A DNA stretch of 20,137 nucleotides from Bacillota bacterium (GTDB lineage Bacteria; Bacillota_C; Negativicutes; CTSoil-072): assembly GCA_017861495.1 (NCBI GenBank), contig JAGFXW010000011.1:1-20137 (forward strand), in the 5' to 3' direction. A program made the translations under genes and the position numbers. Every line of letters starts with the position of its first letter. Position 1 is the first letter of the stretch. Below are positions 14,495 to 20,137 of the stretch, in pieces. The notes below the pieces were generated by a model that saw only the letters and a program-made list of their open reading frames with translations, had not been told where the DNA came from and searched no databases.

Positions 14495-14989
14495 TTAAGA
14501 ACGGAAGTTGGTGAATTGTAAATCAACATCAATATCCATCTGTTTTAATTTTGCCATGACCGCTTGCAAATCATCTTTGTTCTTGCCGGTAACCCGAACC
14601 TGGTCATCCATGATCTGGGCCTGAACCTTCAGTTTTGATTCTTTAATCGCGGCAACAACTTTCTTCGCTTTTTCCGTGCTGATACCACATTGAATGGTAA
14701 TGATCTGTCTTGCCGTCCCTTGCGATCCGGCTTCGATCTTGCCGTATTCAAGGCTCCGCAGGGAAATACCCCGTTTTACCAGTTTGTTTTGCAATATATC
14801 TACTACGTTCTTCAATTTGAAATCATCATCGCTGATTACCTTGATCTTCTTGTCTTCTACGGTTAATGAAGACTTACTGCCTCGAAAATCAAACCGCTGC
14901 CCAATTTCTTTCATAGCCTGGTTTACTGCATTATCCACTTCCTGCATATCCACTTCTGATACGACGTCGAATGAACAATCTTTAGCCAT
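14495..14989 (-). CDS. yajQ: YajQ-family nucleotide-binding protein
   Basis: The 164-aa cytoplasmic protein covers the full length of the YajQ/UPF0234 family. Signatures are the N-terminal [20 protein letters not shown], the FDFRGSKSS segment (residues 34-42), [15 protein letters not shown], and the terminal [13 protein letters not shown]. Some family members bind cyclic di-GMP and act as effectors with transcription factors; the function in Firmicutes is not settled. AGGGGG precedes the ATG. Its start lies 1 nt after the stop of the small membrane protein gene, so translation of the two is probably coupled. Confidence 0.93.
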   Translation of the reverse strand: MAKDCSFDVVSEVDMQEVDNAVNQAMKEIGQRFDFRGSKSSLTVEDKKIKVISDDDFKLKNVVDILQNKLVKRGISLRSLEYGKIEAGSQGTARQIITIQCGISTEKAKKVVAAIKESKLKVQAQIMDDQVRVTGKNKDDLQAVMAKLKQMDIDVDLQFTNFRS

Positions 14990-14990
14990 T

Positions 14991-15251
14991 TTATTTTCCC
15001 CCTCTGGTTATTTTTATACGAATTCGAGAACGAAGCAAAACATAAAAGAAAGCAAACGAGCCTCCCACAGTAAAGAAAAAAGCAACCGGTTTAATCGTCA
15101 TGATTTCAGACGTAGCAATCAAGCAGATCAGCAATGCGGTCATATACGCCAAAAACAACTCTCTATAGCGGGGACTCGTTATGCGCGGCGCGATGAACAG
15201 CCAAACCAAAAAACCGGCAACAACAAAATTTGTGTTTTTAAAAAACTCCAA
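14991..15251 (-). CDS. Small three-helix membrane protein, function unknown
   Basis: The 86-aa hydrophobic protein is not one I recognise. Three likely membrane segments are [28 protein letters not shown] and [19 protein letters not shown], with a basic C-terminus ([13 protein letters not shown]) that would face the cytoplasm. The start is taken as TTG at 15251 because AGGAGG lies 9 nt before it (15261-15266). The longer frame from TTG at 15269 would put that ribosome binding site inside the coding sequence. It sits between a DMT permease gene and yajQ in a tight operon. The link to YajQ is positional only. Confidence 0.7.
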   Translation of the reverse strand: MEFFKNTNFVVAGFLVWLFIAPRITSPRYRELFLAYMTALLICLIATSEIMTIKPVAFFFTVGGSFAFFYVLLRSRIRIKITRGGK

Positions 15252-15260
15252 TCTCCAATA

Positions 15261-15266
15261 CCTCCT
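15261..15266 (-). promoter_or_regulatory. Ribosome binding site for a TTG start
   Basis: AGGAGG on the minus strand, 9 nt before the TTG at 15251. It decides between two possible TTG starts of the small membrane protein. Confidence 0.65.
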
Positions 15267-15292
15267 CAAAAAATCCCCTGTCTGGATCTATA

Positions 15293-16222
15293 CTAACAAC
15301 CTTGTCCGGCTTGAGTTTCCGTATGTTTGACCCCTGCATTGGCTGTCGTCAGCCATACACCGCTAACGATCAAGCCTGCTCCGGCAAATTGGGCAAAGGT
15401 CAAGGTTTCACCCAACAGCAGCGCCGCAAAAAACATACCAGACAAAGGAATAAGGTTGATAAAAATAGCTGCCCTATTGGGCCCGACAACAGATACCCCA
15501 TGGTTCCAAAAATAAAACGCAAGAAGGCCGCTGCCGATAATCATAAAGACCATGCTGCCCCAGCCTATCGGTGATAAATGGACCGTTCCGTCAAAGCCTT
15601 GCCAAATGGCAAGAATCAGTAAACAAACCGATCCGACAGCACTAGACCAGGCGGTTACTGCTAAGGCCGACATTTGGCGCATTACTTTCCGTCCCAGGAT
15701 CGAATAAACGCACCAACTAAAGCTCCCCATTACCAGCAAAATATCTCCTTTGTTGAAACTCAAACCGGCAATGACTTCCCAGGATCCCTTCGCAACTACG
15801 ATTCCGACGCCAATAAACGATACACCTATCCCAAACATTTGCCGCAACGTCAACCTGTCTTTTAAAAAGATGGCGCTTAAAACGGCAGTAAAAACAGGAC
15901 CGCCTCCTACCAGCAAGCTGGCATTGGCTGCTGTGGTATGCTGAACGCCGCTAAAAAAGAAAACATTGTTTAAAAAAATACCGGTCAAGCCCAATAAGAC
16001 TAATCCCGGGACTTGTTTCAAGGAAGGCAATGCCTTTTTCCCTTCTGACAGCCACACAGCAATACCGAGTATGACACTCACGCCGGCAAAACGCAGAAAG
16101 GCGGTTGTCACAGGCGCTAATTCACTGACCGCAAATTTAGCGGTTACCGAATTGGCACCCCACAAGACATTCGTAATAATTAAAAGAATATATACCCCTT
16201 TATTGGTATAAAAAAAACCCAC
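15293..16222 (-). CDS. EamA-domain (DMT superfamily) permease
   Basis: The 309-aa protein has the ten-helix, two-repeat layout of EamA transporters, which export or import small metabolites. The first repeat opens with NVLWGANSVTAKFAVSELAPVTTAFLRF and the second with LLVMGSFSWCVYSILGRKV; LIPLSGMFFAALLLGETLTFAQFAGAGLIVSGV is the usual C-terminal signature. The substrate cannot be told. The start is set to GTG at 16222, which has GGGGAG 10 nt upstream; a TTG further out would lie before that site. It is the first gene of an operon with the small membrane protein and yajQ, with a gap of 41 nt to the former. Confidence 0.88.
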   Translation of the reverse strand: MGFFYTNKGVYILLIITNVLWGANSVTAKFAVSELAPVTTAFLRFAGVSVILGIAVWLSEGKKALPSLKQVPGLVLLGLTGIFLNNVFFFSGVQHTTAANASLLVGGGPVFTAVLSAIFLKDRLTLRQMFGIGVSFIGVGIVVAKGSWEVIAGLSFNKGDILLVMGSFSWCVYSILGRKVMRQMSALAVTAWSSAVGSVCLLILAIWQGFDGTVHLSPIGWGSMVFMIIGSGLLAFYFWNHGVSVVGPNRAAIFINLIPLSGMFFAALLLGETLTFAQFAGAGLIVSGVWLTTANAGVKHTETQAGQGC

Positions 16223-16468
16223 AAATTCACATCTCCCCAAAGCCAACAACGTTGAAATTCTGTTATAATACTTCTTAGCTGTTTGGACACTATGAATTTT
16301 ACCACTTTCCTAAACAGAAATAAAGAAGCTTCTCTAATAAAAAACGTTCTCTTTATCCTTCGCAGGAAATATTTACTATTTCCACAAATCTGTATCATCT
16401 TCCCGCAAATTGGGAGGGTTTTCTTCCACAGCATAGAAAACTTATAAGGTAAAGACAGGAGAAACAAT

Positions 16469-17353
16469 ATGCTTACCTTCCGTGTGCCGGATCATTCCCC
16501 GCCGATACTGCTGCGTGATTTTTTACGCAAACAAATGAAAATTTCTCTTACTGCTTGGCGAAAGATCAAACGGGAAGGGACAATCCTAAGAAACGGAACG
16601 GCCGTCGTTCCCGGTTCATTGGTACAGGCCGGCGACTGCATCGACCTCGAATGGCCGCAAGAATGTCACATTCAGCCAATCGATCTGCCGCTTACCATTC
16701 ACTATGAAGATGATTTCTTCCTGTTGATTAACAAACCTGCCGGGATACTTGTCCATCCTACTTGCGGCAATATGGAACCTACTATCGCTAATGGGGTAAT
16801 GCAATATTACAAAAGCCAAAACTACTCCCTTGGCTTTCACCCCATCCATCGTTTGGACCGAAATACGTCGGGTCTGCTGCTCATTGCAAAAGCACCGCAC
16901 GTACAACATCTGCTGTCCCAAACTAAAAATCTGCAAATTAACCGGCGGTACCACGCTATCGCAGCCGGAATCTTATCTCCGGAACAGGGGACCATTACTC
17001 TGCCTATCGGACGCCGTCCGGGAAGTATAATAGAACGGATCGTTTGTCCGGAAGGAAAAGAAGCAATAACGGATTATCGCCTATTGCAAAAATTCAAACA
17101 TGCCAGTTTATTGGAAATCGAACTTCATACTGGCCGTACGCATCAAATTCGCGTGCATATGTCACACTTGCAACATCCTTTACTGGGTGATGACTTGTAT
17201 GGCGGCTCAAGGGATTGGATAAACCGTCCTGCACTGCATTCTGCACAATTAGAACTTATACATCCTATCACGGGAAAAAACCTGTCTTTCTTTGAACCAC
17301 TTCCGGCCGATATGCAAACCGCATTAGAAACATTAGCAGCATTAGAAAAATAA
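16469..17353 (+). CDS. RluA-family pseudouridine synthase
   Basis: The 294-aa enzyme converts specific uridines in rRNA or tRNA to pseudouridine. An S4-like RNA-binding region (residues about 12-65, DFLRKQMKISLTAWRKIKREG) precedes the catalytic domain. The catalytic domain has INKPAGILVHPT (87-98), the active-site motif HRLDRNTSGLLL with catalytic D130, RRYHAIAAG, and LHTGRTHQIRVHMSHLQHPLLGDDLYGG. The target base cannot be assigned; the RluC/RluD/YlyB-like members look alike at this level. AGGAGA lies 6 nt before the ATG. It is divergent from the permease operon and appears to be transcribed alone; no GC-rich terminator follows it before the fba promoter region. Confidence 0.93.
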   Translation: MLTFRVPDHSPPILLRDFLRKQMKISLTAWRKIKREGTILRNGTAVVPGSLVQAGDCIDLEWPQECHIQPIDLPLTIHYEDDFFLLINKPAGILVHPTCGNMEPTIANGVMQYYKSQNYSLGFHPIHRLDRNTSGLLLIAKAPHVQHLLSQTKNLQINRRYHAIAAGILSPEQGTITLPIGRRPGSIIERIVCPEGKEAITDYRLLQKFKHASLLEIELHTGRTHQIRVHMSHLQHPLLGDDLYGGSRDWINRPALHSAQLELIHPITGKNLSFFEPLPADMQTALETLAALEK

Positions 17354-17394
17354 GCCATTTTATGCTAATTATTGGTACATTATGCTTTTGTTTT

Positions 17395-17431
17395 TATATA
17401 TATTGTAATTACTGTAATTACAATATATATA
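17395..17431. promoter_or_regulatory. Perfect 17-bp inverted repeat over the fba promoter, operator-like
   Basis: TATATATATTGTAATTA (17395-17411) is repeated in exact reverse complement at 17415-17431, with CTG between. The centre is also a tandem repeat of TGTAATTAC (17404-17412 and 17413-17421). The right arm runs into a TATAAT box (17428-17433). The stem has almost no GC, so it is a poor terminator. Its place suggests a binding site for a dimeric regulator of the aldolase gene; the regulator is unknown. Confidence 0.6.
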
Positions 17432-17433
17432 AT
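17428..17433 (+). promoter_or_regulatory. Probable -10 box of the fba promoter
   Basis: A perfect TATAAT 37 nt before the fba start codon. No consensus -35 is present at 17 nt; the -35 position falls inside the inverted repeat (TTGTAA at 17403-17408, 19 nt away). Confidence 0.5.
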
Positions 17434-17470
17434 ATAGACTACTACAAATTACTTATTTAGGAGGGGTATT

Positions 17471-18400
17471 ATGCCTTTAGTCACTTCAAAAGAAATGTTT
17501 TCCAAAGCTTACGCCGGAAATTACGCAGTCGGCGCATTTAATGTAAACAATATGGAAATCATCCAAGGGATTGTCGACGCTGCCAAGGAAGAACAGGCTC
17601 CCATCATTCTTCAAGTCTCGGCCGGTGCGCGCAAATACGCTAAACACGTTTATTTAATGAAACTGGTAGAAGCTGCCGTTGAAGACAGCGGTCTCCCGAT
17701 CTGCCTGCACCTGGATCATGGCGAAGACTTTGAAATTTGTAAATCCTGTATCGATGGCGGCTTTACTTCGGTCATGATTGACGGGTCTAAATATTCCTTC
17801 GAAGAAAATATTGCCCTTACCAAAAAAGTGGTCGAATATGCCCATCCACGCGGCGTTGTAGTCGAAGCGGAGTTGGGAAGGCTGGCCGGCGTTGAAGATG
17901 CTGTGAAAGTAAACGCGAAAGAAGCCACTTATACAGATCCAAAAGAAGCCGTCGAGTTTGTTGAACGAACCGGAGTTGATTCTTTGGCTATCGCTATAGG
18001 AACCAGTCATGGCGCTTTTAAATTCAAAGGCGAGCCCTCATTGGATATGGATCGCTTAGCAACCATTACAAACCTTTTGCCTAATTTCCCTTTAGTTCTG
18101 CATGGCGCTTCAACCGTATTGCCTGAATTCGTGGACAAATGCAATCAATACGGCGGCCAAATCGCCGGTGCCAAAGGTGTTCCGGAAGAAATGCTGTTTG
18201 CAGCCGGAAAATTGGGAGTTTGCAAAATCAACATTGATACCGATCTCCGCCTGGCGATGACCGCCTCCATCCGGGAGCACCTCGCCTCCAATCCGGGCGA
18301 TTTTGACCCGCGCCAATACCTCCGTCCGGCCCGGGATGCCATTAAAAATATGGTCAAGCACAAAATCAATGCAGTTTTGAACTGCAGCGGAAAAGTATAA
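17471..18400 (+). CDS. fba: Class II fructose-1,6-bisphosphate aldolase
   Basis: The 309-aa zinc-dependent aldolase cleaves fructose-1,6-bisphosphate to dihydroxyacetone phosphate and glyceraldehyde-3-phosphate, or runs in reverse in gluconeogenesis. Landmarks are YAVGAFNVNNME (18-29), the catalytic/zinc pair LHLDHGED (D82, H83), VVEAELGRLAG (130-140), GTSHGAFKF (H180) and LHGASTV (H211), with INIDTDLRLAMT as the phosphate-binding region. The tagatose-bisphosphate and ketose-bisphosphate aldolases are close relatives, but overall match and length favour FbaA. AGGAGGGG stands just before the ATG. The inverted repeat over its promoter suggests dedicated regulation. It is monocistronic, with a terminator downstream. 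Confidence 0.93.
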   Translation: MPLVTSKEMFSKAYAGNYAVGAFNVNNMEIIQGIVDAAKEEQAPIILQVSAGARKYAKHVYLMKLVEAAVEDSGLPICLHLDHGEDFEICKSCIDGGFTSVMIDGSKYSFEENIALTKKVVEYAHPRGVVVEAELGRLAGVEDAVKVNAKEATYTDPKEAVEFVERTGVDSLAIAIGTSHGAFKFKGEPSLDMDRLATITNLLPNFPLVLHGASTVLPEFVDKCNQYGGQIAGAKGVPEEMLFAAGKLGVCKINIDTDLRLAMTASIREHLASNPGDFDPRQYLRPARDAIKNMVKHKINAVLNCSGKV

Positions 18401-18416
18401 TTCTTTTATAGCCAAG

Positions 18417-18466
18417 AGAAACGGCTGCGCAGGTTAAATAATACCTACACAGCCGTTTCTTTTTAT
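18417..18466. terminator. fba terminator between convergent genes
   Basis: AGAAACGGCTG (18417-18427) pairs with CAGCCGTTTCT (18450-18460). A further AGGT/ACCT pairing lies inside, and TTTTTAT follows on the plus strand. It lies between fba and the convergent TPM-domain gene. Confidence 0.85.
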
Positions 18467-18479
18467 CCATTAAAATCTC

Positions 18480-19238
18480 TCACCACTTGCGATCGGACCC
18501 GCCACCGCCGCCCGAACCGCCTCCGTAACCACCGCCGGAGCCGCCGCCTCTTCCACCGCCTCGGAACATGGATAAGATCAGCAGGGTAAACATTCCGCCG
18601 AAAAAGATCCAATCAATTGCAACCAAAAAAAGAATCGCAGCAATAATCGCAATTTGCATCCACCCTGGCAATTGATCCCACCAAGAGGTTGACGCGGGCG
18701 GGGAATGGGGAACCGGTTTTGTATCCGTTTTTAATTCAATTTTATATTCCTTTGCCACCTCATCGGCGAGTGCTAGATAACCATTTAGAATCCCTCGGTC
18801 ATAGTCACCTTTTTGAAAGTACGGGATCATATACGTATCTTGGATACGGCCGGTTTTGGCATCCGGCAGCGCTCCTTCGAGTCCGTAGCCTACTTCAATG
18901 CGGGACTGGCGATCGGAAACCGCAACCAGCATAACCAATCCGTTATTCAGCGTCTTATCGCCAATCCCCCAGGTTCTCAGCAAAGCCAAAGCATACTCTG
19001 AGGGCGGTGTTCCTTCCAGCGTTTTTACCGTTACTACCACGATCTGCGCTTTCGTTTTGGCCGCCAATTGGCCTCCCAACGAATTAATCCGCGCTTTTGT
19101 ATCCGCACTTAATACGCCGGCATAATCCTGTGCATAGAAGCTAGAAGTCGGTACAGGCGGAATTTTCGGTTCCGCCCATCCGATAGCACCCAACAAAACA
19201 AAGACAGCAAGAACAAGCCATGCTATTCGTTTTTTCAT
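18480..19238 (-). CDS. TPM-domain secreted/membrane protein (YgcG-like)
   Basis: The 252-aa protein has a signal peptide (residues 1-22, ending AIGWA), then a TPM domain (about 33-170) with FYAQDYAGVLSADTKARINSLGGQL, KTKAQIVVVTVKTLEG and QSRIEVGYGLEGALPDAKTGRI. A membrane region follows (about 193-226), and a glycine-rich low-complexity tail ends in GGGGGSDRKW. The TPM domain would be outside the membrane. TPM proteins have been linked to phosphatase activity in plants and to respiratory-complex or membrane-protein maintenance in bacteria, but the role here is unknown. The glycine tail is common in bacterial YgcG-like proteins. It follows lemA by 29 nt, a pairing often seen, so the two products probably act together. 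Purine-rich AGAAGGAAGGG precedes the ATG. Confidence 0.88.
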   Translation of the reverse strand: MKKRIAWLVLAVFVLLGAIGWAEPKIPPVPTSSFYAQDYAGVLSADTKARINSLGGQLAAKTKAQIVVVTVKTLEGTPPSEYALALLRTWGIGDKTLNNGLVMLVAVSDRQSRIEVGYGLEGALPDAKTGRIQDTYMIPYFQKGDYDRGILNGYLALADEVAKEYKIELKTDTKPVPHSPPASTSWWDQLPGWMQIAIIAAILFLVAIDWIFFGGMFTLLILSMFRGGGRGGGSGGGYGGGSGGGGGSDRKW

Positions 19239-19267
19239 ACCCTTCCTTCTTTCGTCAGGCTAGTTCT

Positions 19268-19828
19268 TTAAAATTTAACTTTTGGGGTTTCTTTCGCACT
19301 CTCTGCCGCTCTAAAATATTCCTTCTGCCCAAAGCCAAGCATATTAGCGTAGATACTGGTAGGAAAGGTACGAATTTTCGTATTATAGATTTGCACCGAA
19401 TCATTGTAATCTTTGCGCGCTACGGCCAGCCGGTTTTCTGTTCCCGCCAGTTCATCCGTCAACTGGCGGAAGTTTTGGTCGGTCTTCATGTTAGGGTAAT
19501 TCTCTACAACAACCAATAATCTCGATAATGCGCCGCTCAACTCATCATTTGCGGCTGCTTTTGCCGCCGGTCCCTGTGCCCCGCCAAGCTTAGCCCGTGC
19601 ATCGGTAACGGATTGAATTAACTGCCGTTCCTGAGCAGCCGCTCCTTTAACCGTTTCCACTAAATTAGGAATTAAATCGGCACGACGCTGCAACTGGTTC
19701 TCCACTTGACTCCATTTTCCATTTACATTTTCATTTAAAGCCACCAAACTGTTATAACCGCTGACAGCCGATATTCCAATAACGACTACTAAAACAAGCA
19801 CCCCGATTAAAACCCAATTTTTTGACAT
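19268..19828 (-). CDS. lemA: LemA family protein
   Basis: The 186-aa protein has one N-terminal membrane segment (residues about 5-25, WVLIGVLVLVVVIGISAVSGY) followed by a helical soluble domain. LemA signatures are YNSLVALNENVNGKWSQVENQLQRRADLIPNLVETVKG and the NPxxxxDxxFRxLxxELxxxENR-like segment (NYPNMKTDQNFRQLTDELAGTENRLAVAR). The usual family size is about 180-190 aa, so it is complete. Function is not established. GGGGGT precedes the ATG. It is first in a two-gene operon with the TPM-domain gene, and the transcript likely starts just after the kdgK terminator. Confidence 0.93.
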   Translation of the reverse strand: MSKNWVLIGVLVLVVVIGISAVSGYNSLVALNENVNGKWSQVENQLQRRADLIPNLVETVKGAAAQERQLIQSVTDARAKLGGAQGPAAKAAANDELSGALSRLLVVVENYPNMKTDQNFRQLTDELAGTENRLAVARKDYNDSVQIYNTKIRTFPTSIYANMLGFGQKEYFRAAESAKETPKVKF

Positions 19829-19883
19829 TTGAATACCCCCAATATGATGTGTTAATACAATCCTCGCAACTCAAGTATACCAT

Positions 19884-19889
19884 ATTATA
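19884..19889 (-). promoter_or_regulatory. Possible -10 box of the lemA operon
   Basis: A TATAAT on the minus strand lies directly after the terminator T-run of the upstream kinase gene. No clear -35 is visible, and a second candidate TATACT occurs at 19874-19879. Confidence 0.3.
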
Positions 19890-19891
19890 GC

Positions 19892-19924
19892 AAAAAAGCA
19901 TCCTCTCAATGAAGATGCTTTTTT
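19892..19924. terminator. Terminator of the sugar kinase gene
   Basis: AAAAAAGCATC (19892-19902) pairs with GATGCTTTTTT (19914-19924) around an 11-nt loop that can pair further. T6 stands on either strand, so it works in both directions. It lies 34 nt past the kinase stop on the minus strand. Confidence 0.85.
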
Positions 19925-19957
19925 GATCGCTGTTTCTTTTTCGCGTCTGTATTAAAA

Positions 19958-20137
19958 TTACCGTTGCACCCGGCCGGAACCGTCTCCCGCCGCTAACGTT
20001 TGCACTTCTTTCACCGATACATGGTTGTGGTCGCCTTCAATCGAATGTTTCAGACACGAGGCCGCAACCGCAAATTCGAGGGCATCCGCATTGCTGTAGT
20101 TCTCCAACAGCGAATAGATCAAGCCGCCGCCGAAGGA
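19958..20137 (-). CDS. kdgK: 2-keto-3-deoxygluconate kinase (PfkB family), 3' end only
   Basis: The last 59 codons of a sugar kinase run in from the right edge. They begin SFGGGLIYSLLENY, directly after where the GAGD catalytic motif of PfkB kinases would lie (outside the window). They continue with ALEFAVAASCLKHSIEGDHNHVS and end GDGSGRVQR. The KHxIxGDxNxVSxxEV and GDGSGRVQR pieces are, to my knowledge, characteristic of KDG kinases. These make 2-keto-3-deoxy-6-phosphogluconate for Entner-Doudoroff or uronate breakdown. Other PfkB sugar kinases are less likely. The rest of the gene and its neighbours are not visible. Confidence 0.85.
   Translation of the reverse strand, partial: SFGGGLIYSLLENYSNADALEFAVAASCLKHSIEGDHNHVSVKEVQTLAAGDGSGRVQR

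Noticed and set aside
17395..17431. Palindrome before fba as a terminator of the pseudouridine synthase gene
   Set aside because: The stem is nearly all A-T and is not followed by a T-run on either strand, while it overlaps a TATAAT box. A regulatory site fits better.
1..20137. CRISPR arrays, prophage genes or complete insertion sequences
   Set aside because: No regularly spaced repeats, transposase, integrase or phage structural genes were found in any frame.

Overview
The window reads as chromosomal DNA of an anaerobic, fermentative or acetogenic Firmicute. The evidence is strong AGGAGG-type ribosome binding sites, compact intrinsic terminators, a PyrR-type pyrimidine attenuator, an aspartokinase with an internal start, and two different [FeFe]-hydrogenases. 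The mix of gene types recalls Negativicutes such as the Sporomusaceae, but that placement is inference; no rRNA or other phylogenetic marker is present.

Left part (1-5660). The 3' end of an oligopeptide/dipeptide ABC-transporter ATPase is followed on the same strand by a 462-aa group-B-like [FeFe]-hydrogenase. A perfect 15-bp bidirectional terminator separates it from a convergent minus-strand pair: an AspC/TyrB-like aminotransferase and then a TGS-domain nucleoside kinase. An intergenic stretch with a 22-bp hairpin follows.

Hydrogenase and scar (5662-9696). A single 1150-aa minus-strand gene joins a [2Fe-2S] domain, a GltD-like FAD/NAD(P)H module, ferredoxin clusters, a complete [FeFe]-hydrogenase H-domain, a small-subunit-like tail and a degenerate NuoE-like domain. 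It looks like a one-polypeptide NAD(P)H-linked hydrogenase. Behind it lies a truncated DUF169 gene followed by three hairpins and a tRNA T-arm-like sequence, probably a rearrangement scar.

Housekeeping block (9697-18400). This holds prfC (RF3), aspartokinase (with a likely internally initiated beta subunit), and pyrP uracil permease behind a PyrR-type attenuator. Next comes a minus-strand operon of a DMT permease, a small membrane protein and yajQ, then an RluA-type pseudouridine synthase. Last is class II fructose-bisphosphate aldolase, whose promoter is covered by a perfect 17-bp inverted repeat.

Right end (18480-20137). A lemA and TPM-domain (YgcG-like) pair lies downstream of the 3' end of a PfkB-type 2-keto-3-deoxygluconate kinase gene. 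Most of the genes are ordinary. The most unusual items are the fused NAD(P)H-hydrogenase, the non-canonical Fe-S and H-cluster residues in both hydrogenases, the DUF169 scar, the fba operator-like palindrome and the aspartokinase internal start.
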